NCBI GenBank assembly: GCA_020466095.1
Contig: CM035806.1
Location: 33,316,571-33,380,570, forward strand
Length of the DNA: 64,000 bases
Reading direction: 5' to 3'
Source: Chlorops oryzae
Lineage: Eukaryota; Arthropoda; Insecta; Diptera; Chloropidae
Shown: positions 1 through 11,321 of the stretch, piece after piece
Numbering within the stretch: position 1 is the first letter of the stretch
How the letters are laid out: each line of letters begins with the position of its first letter
Translations under genes and position numbers: made by a program
The notes under the pieces: generated by a model
The model's database searches: none
What the model was told of the DNA's origin: nothing
What the model saw: the letters and a program-made list of their open reading frames with translations, nothing else

Positions 1-477
1 CAACTTATTTGAACTTAGAAAAAAAATTTGTGTATAAAATACCTAGAAACCAAAATAATTTATTATACGAGTATGAACCTGCGAGTTTATTTGAAATATG
101 TATGCAATGCTTTGTTAAAATTAGCAGTGTTTTGGTTTTTCAATTCCGTGGTCTGAAAGAAAATACGGCAACATTAAAGCGTGCATAAGGATTTTACGTT
201 TCCCTTAAAAAAAAAAAAAAAAAACTGATATAATAGGCTTTAAGTTTATTTTGGCGAACCAAAATATTTCGACTTATTTTTCGGTGGTGAGAAATGTGCG
301 ACCACGACAAGTGGAAATCGATTTTGAAAAAAATTATAGGATGTTTTCCTTTTTGTGCTCATGAAGGATTTCTAATGGATATCAGGAGAATATCAGGTGG
401 TGGTCTGGGACTATTTTCGTTATGTGTACGTACCTGGTGAAATTTATGTTCAAAATACACAAGTTTACAAATAAAGG
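1..477. other. AT-rich non-coding flank
   Basis: No gene, RNA or repeat structure that I can support. It contains a poly-A run near 208-224 and otherwise AT-rich sequence with stops in all frames. It is the left flank of the long-TIR element that begins near 478. Confidence 0.6.
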
Positions 478-981
478 CCAACTTTTGGACCAGAAAAACT
501 GGATAGCGACCCTATAGGAATTTTTCGTGCTGATTCCGAATCTGGTACCCGTTTTTCTCTATCACGTCAAGTTTTTGAGAAATCGTTAAATAACGGATTT
601 TGACATTTTTACCTATAGTCTATGTCAATAATGAGGTCGTAGACCCTATATGCCTTAACCGATTTCAAAGTTTTTGGTACTCATATGAAAGAGGAATGAC
701 AACGCAACATATCCTTTATACACAAATTTGGAATTGATTCAGTAACTTGGAAGCTATAGGGCAAAAAACGCGATGCTGATTTCCAATTTTTAGCGATTTT
801 GTTTAAAAACTTGAAATTCAAATGGTTATAATTTCCGAACCAAGGCTGGTATTCCAGGTCTTAATACTTTGAATGAAAGAACAATCAATTGAAAAAGTTT
901 TGAGCCTAAAACAAAAAAAATCCGTTGCGTCGTTCTAATTTTATGAGGATTTTTGCTGAAAATGACAAAAACGAATTTTTT
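478..981 (+). repeat. Left long TIR arm
   Basis: The reverse complement is found at 1886-2388 over almost the full length with only scattered mismatches. No coding sequence is seen in the arm. Confidence 0.85.
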
Positions 982-1016
982 TAAATGTTGACAAATTCTT
1001 TCAAATAAACAAATAA

Positions 1017-1742
1017 TATCGATGTATCGATATATCAGGGTTTACAAAACATTGTTGCTTCCTTTGTCTATGGGATAGCCGCGCTACGGAGCATCACTAC
1101 AAAAAGAAAAATTGGCCGACTCGCTTTCAATATACGCCAGGGCAACAAAGTGTCTCCGCCATTCCACTTGTCGACCTTAACAAGATTTTCCTACCTCCTT
1201 TACACATCAAGCTGGGTCTATTCAAAAATTTCGTAAAGGCGCTGCAGCGAGATGGACCAGCCTTCCAATATTTGATTAAATTTTTTCCGAAAATTTCCTA
1301 TGCCAAAATTAAAGAAGGTGTTTTTATTGGACCAGACATCAGAAAAATCATGCGTGATGAACACTTTTCGAAACATCTGTCACCTATAGAAGCAGCTGCT
1401 TGGTCATCATTTAAAGACGTTGTGGGAAATTTTTTGGGAAATAAAAAAAGCGACAACTACATAAAAATAGTTGGAGGACTCTTGAAAAATTATCGAAAAA
1501 TGGGAGTTCGGATGTCACTAAAAATACATTTTCTCCACTCACATTTGGATTTCTTCCCCGAAAACTTGGGCAAAACTAGCGACGAACAAGGAGAGCGCAT
1601 TCACCAGGACCTACAGAGGATTGAAAAAAATTATAAGGGCTTTTGGGATGAAGGAATGTTGAGTGACTATTGCTGGTCCCTTATACGCGAAACAGATAGT
1701 AAACAATACAAAAGGCTCAGTTCAAATTCTGTTCATTTTTAA
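1017..1742 (+). pseudogene. 3' part of an unknown transposon-associated protein gene
   Basis: The frame is open from 1017 to the stop at 1740-1742 (about 241 codons) and runs well upstream of the first ATG-like start. It reads FLCLWDSRA near 1059-1085, then FLPPLHIKLGLFKNFVKAL near 1188-1244, then FLGNKKSDNY and SLKIHFLHSHLDFFP near 1432-1559, and GERIHQDLQRIEKNY near 1591-1635. I associate these motifs with a widespread uncharacterised family found in repetitive loci of insects and other invertebrates; this is memory, not a search. The likely beginning is missing. The preceding ATATATCAG at 1030-1038 could be a splice acceptor, so an upstream exon may have been lost. It lies between two long TIRs. 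No catalytic DDE residues can be assigned. It could be a component of the parent transposon or captured host sequence. Confidence 0.6.
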
Positions 1743-1885
1743 AGTAGTTAAATTGGTTTTAGGAATTTAAGAGATACGGTTTAAAATAGAATTTAAAGTG
1801 TAATTATGTTTTTTAAGCCAGTTTTCCAACATACACAATTCGAACTGAAATATACATATGAACGAGCGAAGAATATACCAAAAAT

Positions 1886-2388
1886 AAAAATTCGTTTTTG
1901 TCATTTTCAGCAAAAATCCTCATAAAATTAGAACGACGCAACGGATTTTTTTTGTTTTAGGCTCAAAACTTTTTCAATTGATTGTTCTTTCATTCAAAGT
2001 ATTAAGACCTGGAATACCAGCCTTGGTTCGGAAATTATAACCATTTGAATTTCAAGTTTTTAAACAAAATCGCTAAAAATTGGAAATCAGCATCGCGTTT
2101 TTTGCCCTATAGCTTCCAAGTTACTGAATCAATTCCAAATTTGTGTATGAAGGATATGTTGCGTTGTCATTCCTCTTTCATATGAGTACCAAAAACTTTG
2201 AAATCGGTTAAGGCATATAGGGTCTACGACCTCATTATTGACATAGACTATAGGTAAAAATGTCAAAAACCGTTATTTAACGATTTCTCAAAAACTTGAC
2301 GTGATAGAGAAAAACGGGTACCAGATTCGGAATCAGCACGAAAAATTCCTATAGGGTCGCTATCCAGTTTCTCTGGTCCAAAACCTTG
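1886..2388 (-). repeat. Right long TIR arm
   Basis: Inverted partner of 478-981. It contains the same blocks in reverse order, such as CTATAGGGTCGCTATCC near the outer end and TTCAGCAAAAATCCTCAT near the inner end. Confidence 0.85.
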
Positions 2389-3562
2389 TATACCTGTGAT
2401 ATCAGAGCGTTTAAGTTCGAAATGCATACCTTAATAGGAATGTTAATCTTATGGTAAGGACAATGATGGGACACCCGCCCAAGCACACAATGATGCAAAG
2501 TGGTAGAAATAAGAATAACACTTTGAAGAACACGAAGATAGGAAGTAGAATCGATCGTACGTGTCTTAGGCTGATATTTAAGTACATACACATATTTTTG
2601 TACACCCGAAGATGCTCGCGGCAACCCCGCATAACAGAAATCCTAACCCCTGAAGATCTAATTCACCTTAAATTCATTCCCAAATTTATTGGATTTTTAT
2701 AAGGTTTTTTTTTTTTTTTTGTTTTTGTTTTCGTTTCCTTCCAACACGTACCAACCACTAAATCCCAATGGCCATCCTCTCTATGAATGATGGCAATAAG
2801 AGAACCGCATATATTTTACTTCGAGTGCGCGCATAAAATTTGTTTTTCTAATTTTCGGTCAATTTTTTCGGGGCTTCTTCGACTCACCTTCCGAATGGGT
2901 ACTGATTTTTCTCGTCGTCGAATTTTTGTTAGCATAAGTCATAATGTGTTCTGTCACTTTGGGTCTATTCTCGGCACATAAGTGAATGCTTTAAGTGCCC
3001 AATAATACGCACGAAAAGACAAAACAAGAAGTTATGGAATTTTTTTGTCGTCGTTCGTTTTTTTGGGGGCATTTTAAACGCTTGTATTATTATACATGTT
3101 CGGGCCCGAAATTTAATGCATTTAAATAAGAAAATTATATCCCAAATGTCGAGTGTGTGTTAAAAGGATTTTCAATCGTTTAAGGTTTTGTCTTCTTTTT
3201 ATTTTAGTTTTTGGTCAAACTACAATAGATAGGTAGGCGTAAAGACAAAAGAATTTTAAATTTCATTTCAATAAAAACCTTGGAAGCCCAACCTTTACAA
3301 CTTTAAGTCTGAAATATGTTTTTGTATTGGTCTTACGCTTTTTTGCGGAAACGCCGTTAATCAAGGCTTGGTGTGTATAAAGCTCTCCTTCTATAGGAAG
3401 ACAATTTTACTTAATGCGCTGGCAATTATACCTTGTCGCTGTGAGCTTTTTTAATGTCATTTAAAAAAAAAAACGAATCAATTTTTAAAAAATGTGGCTA
3501 ACTGAACAGTCTTAGAAAATAATGTATTAAGCTTAAAATTATTAATATATTTCTCAAGCGTA
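2389..3562. other. Intergenic region upstream of the SUN gene
   Basis: Short open frames on both strands here have no recognisable similarity and no gene-like composition. A poly-T run lies near 2705-2720. It would contain the promoter and 5' UTR of the gene at 3563, but no clear TATA box or initiator can be singled out. Confidence 0.5.
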
Positions 3563-4414
3563 ATGGATAACAAAATATTTTATTATGGGCCAACATTTTT
3601 CGTTATTATAGCCATATATTGTTGCTCTATAATGTACTTTAATGTGCGTCATTTAACGGAATTGAATTCCTTACGCGAAACGATAAGATCGAAAACACTC
3701 CTTATAACAGCCGATAGAAGTCAAGAGGACCAGCTTGTGAATGATGGAGATAGTTCATCAAGTTTCCAGAGATTCAAGGATATGGTTCAAGCAATAACAT
3801 TTGAAAGTCTCTCGGCTATTAGGGAAAAAGTCACCGCGCTACGGAATACATTGGAAAATATTTCGACTGATATAAATGTTTTGGCCCCCGATGAGCAGAC
3901 TGAAAGCGAAATGAGTTTGGAACGTATTAATTATGCCGATTCAATGCTTGGCGCACGAATTGAGAGCGTGAACGCAATTCCGGTTGTGCGGACTGGCGTC
4001 TACTCTTGGCTTTGGCGTTCGTCTAACGCGAATCCGCCTGAGAATATGCTACGTTTCTGTATGAAGCCCGGTTGCTGTTTCGCCTTCAAGGACGCCTCGG
4101 CCAAAGTCACAATTTTATTGGCCCAAACAATTATTATTGACGCTCTTGAAATTCAACATATTCCAGAATTGAGATCACCCACAAAGGAGACATCAAGTGC
4201 CCCGAAGGACTTCAGTGTTTTTGCAATCAATTTAAGTAATTCCGAAAACTATTTAGGAAACTTCGAATTTCAGGAGCGCAAATCATTTCAAGTTTTCCCA
4301 TTGCAAGTTGAGGGACCTTGCAAAAAAATACGCTTGCACTTTCATTCGAATCATGGCAATCCGAATTTTACATGCGTCTACAGAGTTGCTGTCTACGGCC
4401 GTCCGATCGAATGA
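3563..4414 (+). CDS. Short SUN-domain protein (SPAG4-like)
   Basis: Encodes 283 residues. SUN proteins sit in the inner nuclear membrane and bind KASH proteins in the perinuclear space, forming the LINC bridge from nucleus to cytoskeleton. A hydrophobic segment at about residues 10-28 is the only membrane span. A helical, partly coiled-coil stretch follows (about 30-115), then a full SUN domain at about 121-280. Diagnostic segments are NYADSMLGARIESV, NPPENML, CFAFKDASAKVTILL, SSAPKDFSVF and SNHGNPNFTCVYRVAVYG, the last ending the domain near the C-terminus. The nucleoplasmic N-terminus is only a few residues long. This compact form resembles testis SPAG4-type SUN proteins that hold the basal body to the spermatid nucleus, rather than the long somatic SUN1/2 (klaroid) type. 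The assignment to SPAG4 is inference from size and layout. The gene has a single exon and ends about 50 bp before AT-rich sequence leading to a minisatellite. Confidence 0.9.
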   Translation: MDNKIFYYGPTFFVIIAIYCCSIMYFNVRHLTELNSLRETIRSKTLLITADRSQEDQLVNDGDSSSSFQRFKDMVQAITFESLSAIREKVTALRNTLENISTDINVLAPDEQTESEMSLERINYADSMLGARIESVNAIPVVRTGVYSWLWRSSNANPPENMLRFCMKPGCCFAFKDASAKVTILLAQTIIIDALEIQHIPELRSPTKETSSAPKDFSVFAINLSNSENYLGNFEFQERKSFQVFPLQVEGPCKKIRLHFHSNHGNPNFTCVYRVAVYGRPIE

Positions 4415-4589
4415 AGCAATCAAGTATATTTATTGATACATATATGTATATACAAATATATTTAAAAAATGTTTTTCTTTCGAACTAGTTGTTTTTGAGT
4501 GATTGGTTTGTGATATGCGCGGAGCAAGAGTAGTGAGAGAGGGGAGTGGTAAGAAAGAGAAGTTATGGAAGAGAGTGGAGGGAGCGGAG

Positions 4590-5430
4590 AGAGTGAATTG
4601 AATGAATTGAGTGCAGAGAGTGCAGAGAGTGAAGAGAGTGAAGAGAGTGAAGAGAGTGAAGAGAGTGAAGAGAGTGAAGAGAGTGAAGAGAGTGAAGAGA
4701 GTGAAGAGAGTGAAGAGAGTGAAGAGAGTGAAGAGAGTGAAGAGAGTGAAGAGAGTGAAGAGAGTGAAGAGAGTGAAGAGAGTGAAGAGAGTGAAGAGAG
4801 AGTGAAGAGAGTGAAGAGAGTGAAGAGAGTGAAGAGAGTGAAGAGAGTGAAGAGAGTGAAGAGAGTGAAGAGAGTGAAGAGAGTGAAGAGAGGTGAAGAG
4901 AGTGAAGAGAGTGAAGAGAGTGAAGAGAGTGAAGAGAGTGAAGAGAGGAGATGAAGAGAGTGAAGAGAGTGAAGAGAGTGAAGAGAGTGAAGAGAGTGAG
5001 AGAGAGAGAGTGAAGAGAGTGAAGAGAGTGAAGAGAGTGAAGAGAGTGAAGAGAGTGAGAGAGTGAAGAGAGTGAAGAGAGTGAAGAGAGTGAAGAGAGT
5101 GAAGAGAGTGAGAGAGAGAGTGAAGAGAGTGAAGAGAGTGAAGAGAGTGAAGAGAGTGAAGAGAGTGAAGAGAGTGAAGAGAGTAAGAGAGTGAAGAGAG
5201 TGAAGAGAGTGAAGAGAGTGAAGAGAGTGAAGAGAGTGAAGAGAGTGAAGAGAGTGAAGAGAGTGAAGAGAGTGAAGAGAGTGAAGAGAGTGAAGAGAGT
5301 GAAGAGAGTGAAGAGAGTGAAGAGAGTGAAGAGAGTGAAGAGAGTGAAGAGAGTGAAGAGAGTGAAGAGAGTGAAGAAATATAAGAGAGCGAGGAGAGTG
5401 AAGAAATGTAAAAGAGTGAATTGAGCGAAG
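4590..5430. repeat. 9-bp minisatellite, (AGTGAAGAG)n
   Basis: About 800 bp of nearly perfect AGTGAAGAG units, with a few phase breaks (for example near 4801, 4892, 4948, 5000 and 5185) that subdivide the array. The unit is a multiple of three, so it creates long spurious open frames on both strands rich in Glu-Ser or Leu-His-Ser. None has a gene-like start or flank. Confidence 0.95.
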
Positions 5431-5509
5431 AAATGGAAGAGAGGAAAGAGATTTAAGAGAATGAGAGTCAACTATGAGTGCAGAAAGAGCCATATACATA
5501 TGTATGTAT

Positions 5510-5930
5510 CAGGGACCGCAACAATTATAAAATTTATTACAAAAATTACAGTTTAATAGTTCTTTCAAAACTTTTTGAAAGAAATTAAAAAATAAGTATT
5601 ATTTCATAATTTTTTTCAACATATTACAAAATAAGACTTATTTTATTATAATTTTATAAAAATTGAAAAATATCTCTTAATTCGTAAGATTTATTTATAA
5701 AGTATTAGAAAATAAGTCTTATTTTGTAATAAGTTGAAAGTAATTAGAAATTAATAATTAATTCTCAATTTTTAAATAAAAATTGCAAATTAAGTTTTTT
5801 CTTTTTTTTAGGTATTTCATAAAAAACCAATAACTTTGGTGTACTATATCTCAAGTTTCCGTAGAACAAATAATGCCCAATGATTTTTTCGCTAAAAAAT
5901 CAACGTCATAATTAATATTTTCGATCCCTG
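5510..5930. mobile_element. hAT-type MITE, 421 bp
   Basis: The ends are CAGGGACCG on the left and CGATCCCTG on the right, inverted repeats of each other apart from one base. They are flanked by a perfect 8-bp direct duplication, GTATGTAT at 5502-5509 and 5931-5938. Short CAGGG-type TIRs with 8-bp duplications are the hallmark of hAT transposons. The interior is very AT-rich and non-coding, so this is a non-autonomous copy. Confidence 0.9.
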
Positions 5931-5981
5931 GTATGTATGACTCATATAAGGGCTCATACGACGTATGAAATGTGGCTCAAC

Positions 5982-6767
5982 CAGTGTTGCCAAACTGATA
6001 CAATTGTATCAAAAGTTATAATTTTTTTCCCAAATGATACGGAGATACTTTTTTTCTGAATTTGATACCTTTTTTCTTTTGAGGGCTATAATGAAAATCT
6101 ATCAATGATACTTGCATTTGATGAAAACGTAAAGATAATCGATGACGTTGAGGAATTTTGGGGCAACGTTTCAAATATGAAAAACACAAATCTAAAACAA
6201 ACACATTGCTTTGTTGTTGCAAAGAAACTAAAAAGTCCAAAATTTTCGTATAATTTGACAGTTTAGTTTCAGATTGGTTGTTCTTGTTGTAATATTGATA
6301 TCACCTTGTTAAATACACCTTGATTAGAATTAAACGGATCTCGACATTTCCATTTCGTTTGATATCACTGATCCGTGTTTCTTTTTTTTCATTTGCAGTT
6401 GTTGTCCTAGTGCCAAAACCTTGAATTGAAGTATGTACATATGTGTATTTTAAGCCCGTTTGTTATGTTTGTTAGCATAAGAAGAGCTGATTTTGTTCTT
6501 CTTTTATTATTTTTTGAAATTGTGAATATGAAGACTTAATTTTTTTAATATTGAAATTTGAAGTTTTTTTTTAAATTCTTATGCGCCCGGAAGAAAGTAA
6601 AGAGTTTCTATTTCATATTTTAGTAGAGCTTTCTCAATTTTTTATGGACATTTTCATTGGCGTTATTAAATTACACTTTTGATACTTTTCTTAAGAAATG
6701 TTGATACTTTTTGATACTTTTGAAAAATTCTTTTGATACATTATTTTTTGAGCGAGTGGCATCACTG
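5982..6767. mobile_element. hAT-type MITE, 786 bp
   Basis: The left end CAGTGTTGCCA and right end TGGCATCACTG are inverted repeats, flanked by the 8-bp duplication GGCTCAAC at 5974-5981 and 6768-6775. The interior is non-coding and rich in the motif TGATAC near both ends, possibly subterminal binding sites. No transposase frame survives. Confidence 0.9.
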
Positions 6768-8530
6768 GGCTCAACTTTCCCACGAGAGGCAAAACAAGAA
6801 TTTCGTTCTCCCAAGCGAGCTCAATATGACTTTACTAGGAGCGACGCTTTCGCTTTTTTCGCAAAGGTATGAACATGTAAAAAAATTTAAATAAAAATAA
6901 AAAATAAAAAACAAAAAAGAGCAAAGAACGCAAACTCGATTATGCATTTTTGCAGGAACTCAAAATTGATATTTGTGTATAGTACATATGTGTGTGCGTG
7001 TGTGTAAGCAATTATCTGATAAAGGCAAAAGTGACATTTTAAAATGTTTTCAATTTATCGTTTACTTCATGTCGTAATACAATAATTTTAATTGAAATTT
7101 ATTATGCTCAAAAAGTATGAATCGTCGAACGCGCCCGTTTCACTTAAATTTTTCCTGGTAATTCATTCAATCATTCAGTCGGCCATCTCGTTCAGAAAAG
7201 CGTTTTTCTGACTAGGTCAAAATGGAATGGAACAGAATGGAATTCAATGCCTGATAGCGACACGTGACACGCTGTCTTTCGCCCAATAAAACAGACAGCG
7301 CGTGGAAAATTCTTTTTATTGAGCAAAAGAAAAAAAAAAACAATTTTTCTTTTTCTGGCTTAAATTATTAATAAAATGCCTCCGATGAGTTTGCGAAGCA
7401 AAAATCACATGTAAAGCAATGCATTCGGAGCTTAACGAAGGATGAAAAATACTCTCCGATGACTCAAAACAGACCGATCACAAGGCAGCTGACATAACAA
7501 ATTCAAGAGAAAGAGTTGAGATGAGACGGATTGAAAGAGATCCGCATATTTTGAGCTACTGATTTTTGACACATTAGTTTCTTCTGAGACGGCACGAAGT
7601 ACGCCGGATCAGCTAGTTTTATATAATAATATTCGAACAAGGATTTGACAAAGAAAGCCCTTAAAATTACAAAAACTTTGCTTAAAACGATGAAAAAATG
7701 ACGTTCAAGTGTGGAAATTTTATTGCCTATTTTATTAATATTTGCTTGCATTGAAGTTTTGATTGCAGCGAATCGCAAAGAATCCCCCTCGAAATAAAAT
7801 GATTTTAATGAGTTTTAAACCATAAAACATGGACCTTAAGGACATTTTTCAAGAGGGCAAAAAACTCACTAAATCTCTTTTTGCCTTGGCAGTTTATCCA
7901 GAAAAAAAAAACCATGCAACACTGATTGGAAATTATTTTCATGATTCGGAATCATTTGCGTTGGATTGAAAAATTTCGTGCATACTCTAAGGGTAATTTT
8001 AAGTTTTTGCGTCTGAATTTGGGTGAAAATTGTTCAGTTTTGAAGCGGCAAAACGGTATTAAGTAGCGTTCAAATTAAGTTCGTGTACTTAAAGAAGTTG
8101 TTAAGTAATAATTTTTCTATATTTACAAAACAAAACTTTCAAAGTATTCTTATTGGTATGGGAGCTATGGGCCACAACAGTTAAGAGGAGGTGAAAAAAT
8201 CGTAAAACTTTCCAGATTTTTGCGATTTGTGTCAATTAGATGGAGTTTTTTTTTTTTGATCGAGTGTAGGGCTAGAACTTTGACAAAGATAGGAAAGAGA
8301 AATATTGAACTCGTTACGAGATATAGCCATAAATCCGTGCGCAGCTTAATTCTCGGCCCAACTTTTTGAGATCGATTTAATAAATTTCGACAATCTCGCT
8401 AAACTAAGTATGATGCGTCGCTATATTCAGCGAGTACTTTCAGAAAATGGTATCAAATTTTTTTGAACAAATATTAAAATTATTTCAAGCCCTTTTAAAC
8501 GAAAACTGAGTTAAGACTTCTTAGTGATTT

Positions 8531-8569
<39 letters not shown>

Positions 8570-10033
8570 AATACAAAAACTTCAAATATCCTGCCGAATT
8601 ACGTTTTTAAATGGAAATGCGTTCAAGAGCGAAAAGATTTTCAATAAAGAATATATTCTTCGAATTATTAATCTGCATGCTTTTGCGTTTTCAATTTTTA
8701 ATAAATATTTATAAATAATTTTTTTTTTCTTTTTTTGTTCTTCCTATTTTATGCCACCTGTAGACTGAAGGAGGCAAAAAAGAAGGAAAAATCCTTTAGA
8801 AAAAACTTGAGTTCTTAAAATAATCGTAAATTTTTCTTTAGTACTCTATCGACAACTTATTTTCGTGTTCATAGATATACTTAATCCGAATTTTCGTGCA
8901 AGCTTTAAATGGCTTTAGCAGCATAGAATCAAAGAGAAGAAATATTGCCAGCATTGTTGGCGATTAATATTTAAAATGCTAAACACTGTGTGTATAATGT
9001 GCTAAAAAAGAAAACAGTTTTTATTTGCCAGTAATATTACCATTTGACAAGCAAAGCAAAATAGCTTATCAGAGGTCCGGTCCTTTGCCAACGAGTGCAA
9101 TATATGTACGTATGCACGTGTATACAAAGCCATATTGAAATATATAAGCTTGAATATACATAGGTACAAAATATACCTACATTTCGAACAAAAACTCCAT
9201 TCAACCATACATCTAAAGCACACGTCCGTAAGAAAAAGCCTAACTTCCTTTTCTTTTCCCTTGCTCTCTCTCTCTCTCTCCCTTTCTCACTCTCATTTTG
9301 TTACCGTGTGCGTGTTCGTGTGTCTGTCCGTCGGCCTCTTCGTCTGTCTGCGCGTAAGTAAGTACAACTGAAGTGCAACATAAAAGTGTAAATATTTTTC
9401 AACGCTTATAATTCAGAAAGCCATTGAGATCATCTTAAATCTTTTAAAAGCACTGCTCTACTCTCTTACTTTCTGGCTGAAAATCGGCTCTGAGCATTTT
9501 AAGAGTACCACTTAGAAAACACTTGCTATGCAATGTCCTTACACCAAGTTATTTTTTGTTCGTCTTCGTAAAAAAAAAAAAAAAATGAAGCGATAGCCAT
9601 TTCTTCTTGTATCTTTAACGTTCGTTGGTTATAAACAAAAAGCACACCATGAGGAGCAAAAGGCAAAGCAAAATGTTACTTCCTGATTTCCCTGTGTATT
9701 CCACCCCTTTCCTCTGTTTATATATTTATATATATAAGATATATGTTTTTTTTTTTTTTTTGTTATTATTTGTGCTCGCTGGTGCTTTACTCCACTTATT
9801 TAATGTTATTCGAACAATTTAAATGAGTATCCTCTTTCGAGAAGCTCTGATAATCTAGATTATTTTCTCAGTCCTTAAGTCCTCAATTTAGGTATTTTAT
9901 TTACTAGCGATCAAATTTGTTTAAAGGATTATGCTCAAGCATCGCTTCTCAATATGATAGAAAGGAACTTTTTGGGATTTCGGGGATATCATTGGAAAGT
10001 CTTAAGTTCATTTTTGAGATGTGAAGTCGATCT

Positions 10034-10066
10034 GACAACAACACAACACAACACAACACAACACTA
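10034..10066. repeat. (ACAAC)n microsatellite
   Basis: About six copies of the 5-bp unit ACAAC/ACACA on the plus strand. Confidence 0.8.
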
Positions 10067-10573
10067 CAAACTAAAAGCCCGATATAGACCGACATGATTT
10101 TTATTGAACAATCAACAATTTTGTAAACTTAGGTACGTGTGTAAAAGTTGGTAGTTTACTACCTTAAAACAATTTCAAACAAACAACAACAAGAGCAAGG
10201 AGAAAAAGAAATACAATGTGTAACCATTAAAACGAACAGCTATGTCCTTTTAACAACCCAGAAGGGCCAGCGCACGCCCGCCCTTCAGTATGTGGTTATG
10301 CTACGAATAAAAATTGTCTATCTACTTGCTTATCAAAGAAAATAGAAGTAAGTTTCTTTGCTCTTGCCCTTCGAATGTTGCGTGTTGCATTGCATGTCTT
10401 TGAAGTTCCCTTTCGAAAGCCAAATCTGTGACGTTGATGCATTTAGTGATGTAAAGGATTTTCTGCTTAGACTACTTTACTTTGTTAATTTCCGCTCTTA
10501 ATTAAGATGCAAAACTTTTCGTCTTCGCTGCTTTGAAAGTTTGCTTTTACTTGATTTTAACTGCATGTTGTTG

Positions 10574-10618
10574 TGCTCTGTTGTTCTGTTCTGTTCTGTT
10601 CTGTTCTGTTCGGTTCTG
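10574..10618. repeat. (TGTTC)n microsatellite
   Basis: A run of TGTTC units, with one TCGGTTC variant at the right end. Confidence 0.85.
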
Positions 10619-10871
10619 CTCTGTTTTTTGATGATACGGAGCATAAATACTTAATTTTCGTCAAGTCCTGATGAGAAGAAAAAACTTTTAATTGCTTATA
10701 TGTATGACCAGAAAAGACAGACGCACGAACAGACATACGGAAAGATACACTCAAAGAAATAATTCGATTCGGATTGAAAACATATATTCTCGTTCGAAAT
10801 TCGTAAAAACCAAAGTTTGAATCTTATTGCATGCTTCAACTTAAATCAGATGTTTTCTTCAGTTGCCTAAG

Positions 10872-10948
10872 AGCAGCACTTGGCGCAGTATATAAGGTAC
10901 ACGCCTAGCAATCCGAAGGACCCAGGTTCGAATCCTGTCGGATCGAGG
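10872..10948 (+). other. tRNA-like relic (possible SINE head)
   Basis: A box-A-like segment TGGCGCAGTATATAAGG lies at 10880-10896 and a perfect box B, GGTTCGAATCC, at 10925-10935, with the spacing of a tRNA gene. No acceptor stem closes, so it is not a functional tRNA. It is best read as the Pol III promoter region of a tRNA-derived SINE or a tRNA pseudogene. A T-rich run follows shortly downstream. Confidence 0.55.
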
Positions 10949-11321
10949 GAAATATCTCTTTTTTTTTTTATTAGCAAAACAAACGAAGGACTTATTTGGG
11001 ATATGTTTGGCACATCGTCAAAAAGCCAAATATTTTTAATATTTGACACTTTTTTATATGTGTAATAGGGTTCGCTTTAAACAAAGCAAACTTTTTGTAC
11101 GTATTTCGAAAATTATTTCTGTTTGGATATGCCCAGCAAACTTTTTCGGAGTGCTCCGAAATATGAGCCCGAAATGAGTCTGAAATATGTCGAAAATGAG
11201 AGGTTCATATTTACGAGTCCTATATGAATCAGAGATATGTCGAAAATAAGAAAAATAAAATAAATTTTAATTTGACTTTAGGCTTACTAACGGATAAAAT
11301 CCCTGACTTTCGTTTTAGCTA

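Larger units (their letters stand above)
478..2388. mobile_element. Long terminal-inverted-repeat DNA element with a truncated internal gene
   Basis: Two arms of about 500 bp face each other, 478-981 and 1886-2388. Outer ends begin with TTTTGGACCAG; inner ends finish at GACAAAAACGAATTTTT. The arms are nearly identical, which suggests recent mobility or gene conversion. About 900 bp between them holds the 3' part of one open frame, described separately. No clear target-site duplication is visible. The element could be an internally deleted derivative of a larger transposon, or a foldback element that captured a gene fragment. The inverted structure is seen directly; the class is not known. Confidence 0.85.
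6776..10870. other. Gene-free AT-rich stretch
   Basis: No gene is supported. It contains poly-A runs (about 8536-8568 and 9572-9584), a CT run at 9264-9283 and short random frames. The frames at 7503-7778 (-) and 9002-9223 (-) have no recognisable motifs or splice context. Confidence 0.5.

Noticed and set aside
4462..5499. Very long open frames on both strands (up to 345 codons)
   Set aside because: They are read-throughs of the 9-bp minisatellite; Leu/His/Ser, Glu/Ser or Val/Lys/Arg only.
10026..10070. CRISPR-like short repeats
   Set aside because: Simple ACAAC microsatellite without spacers; the genome is eukaryotic.
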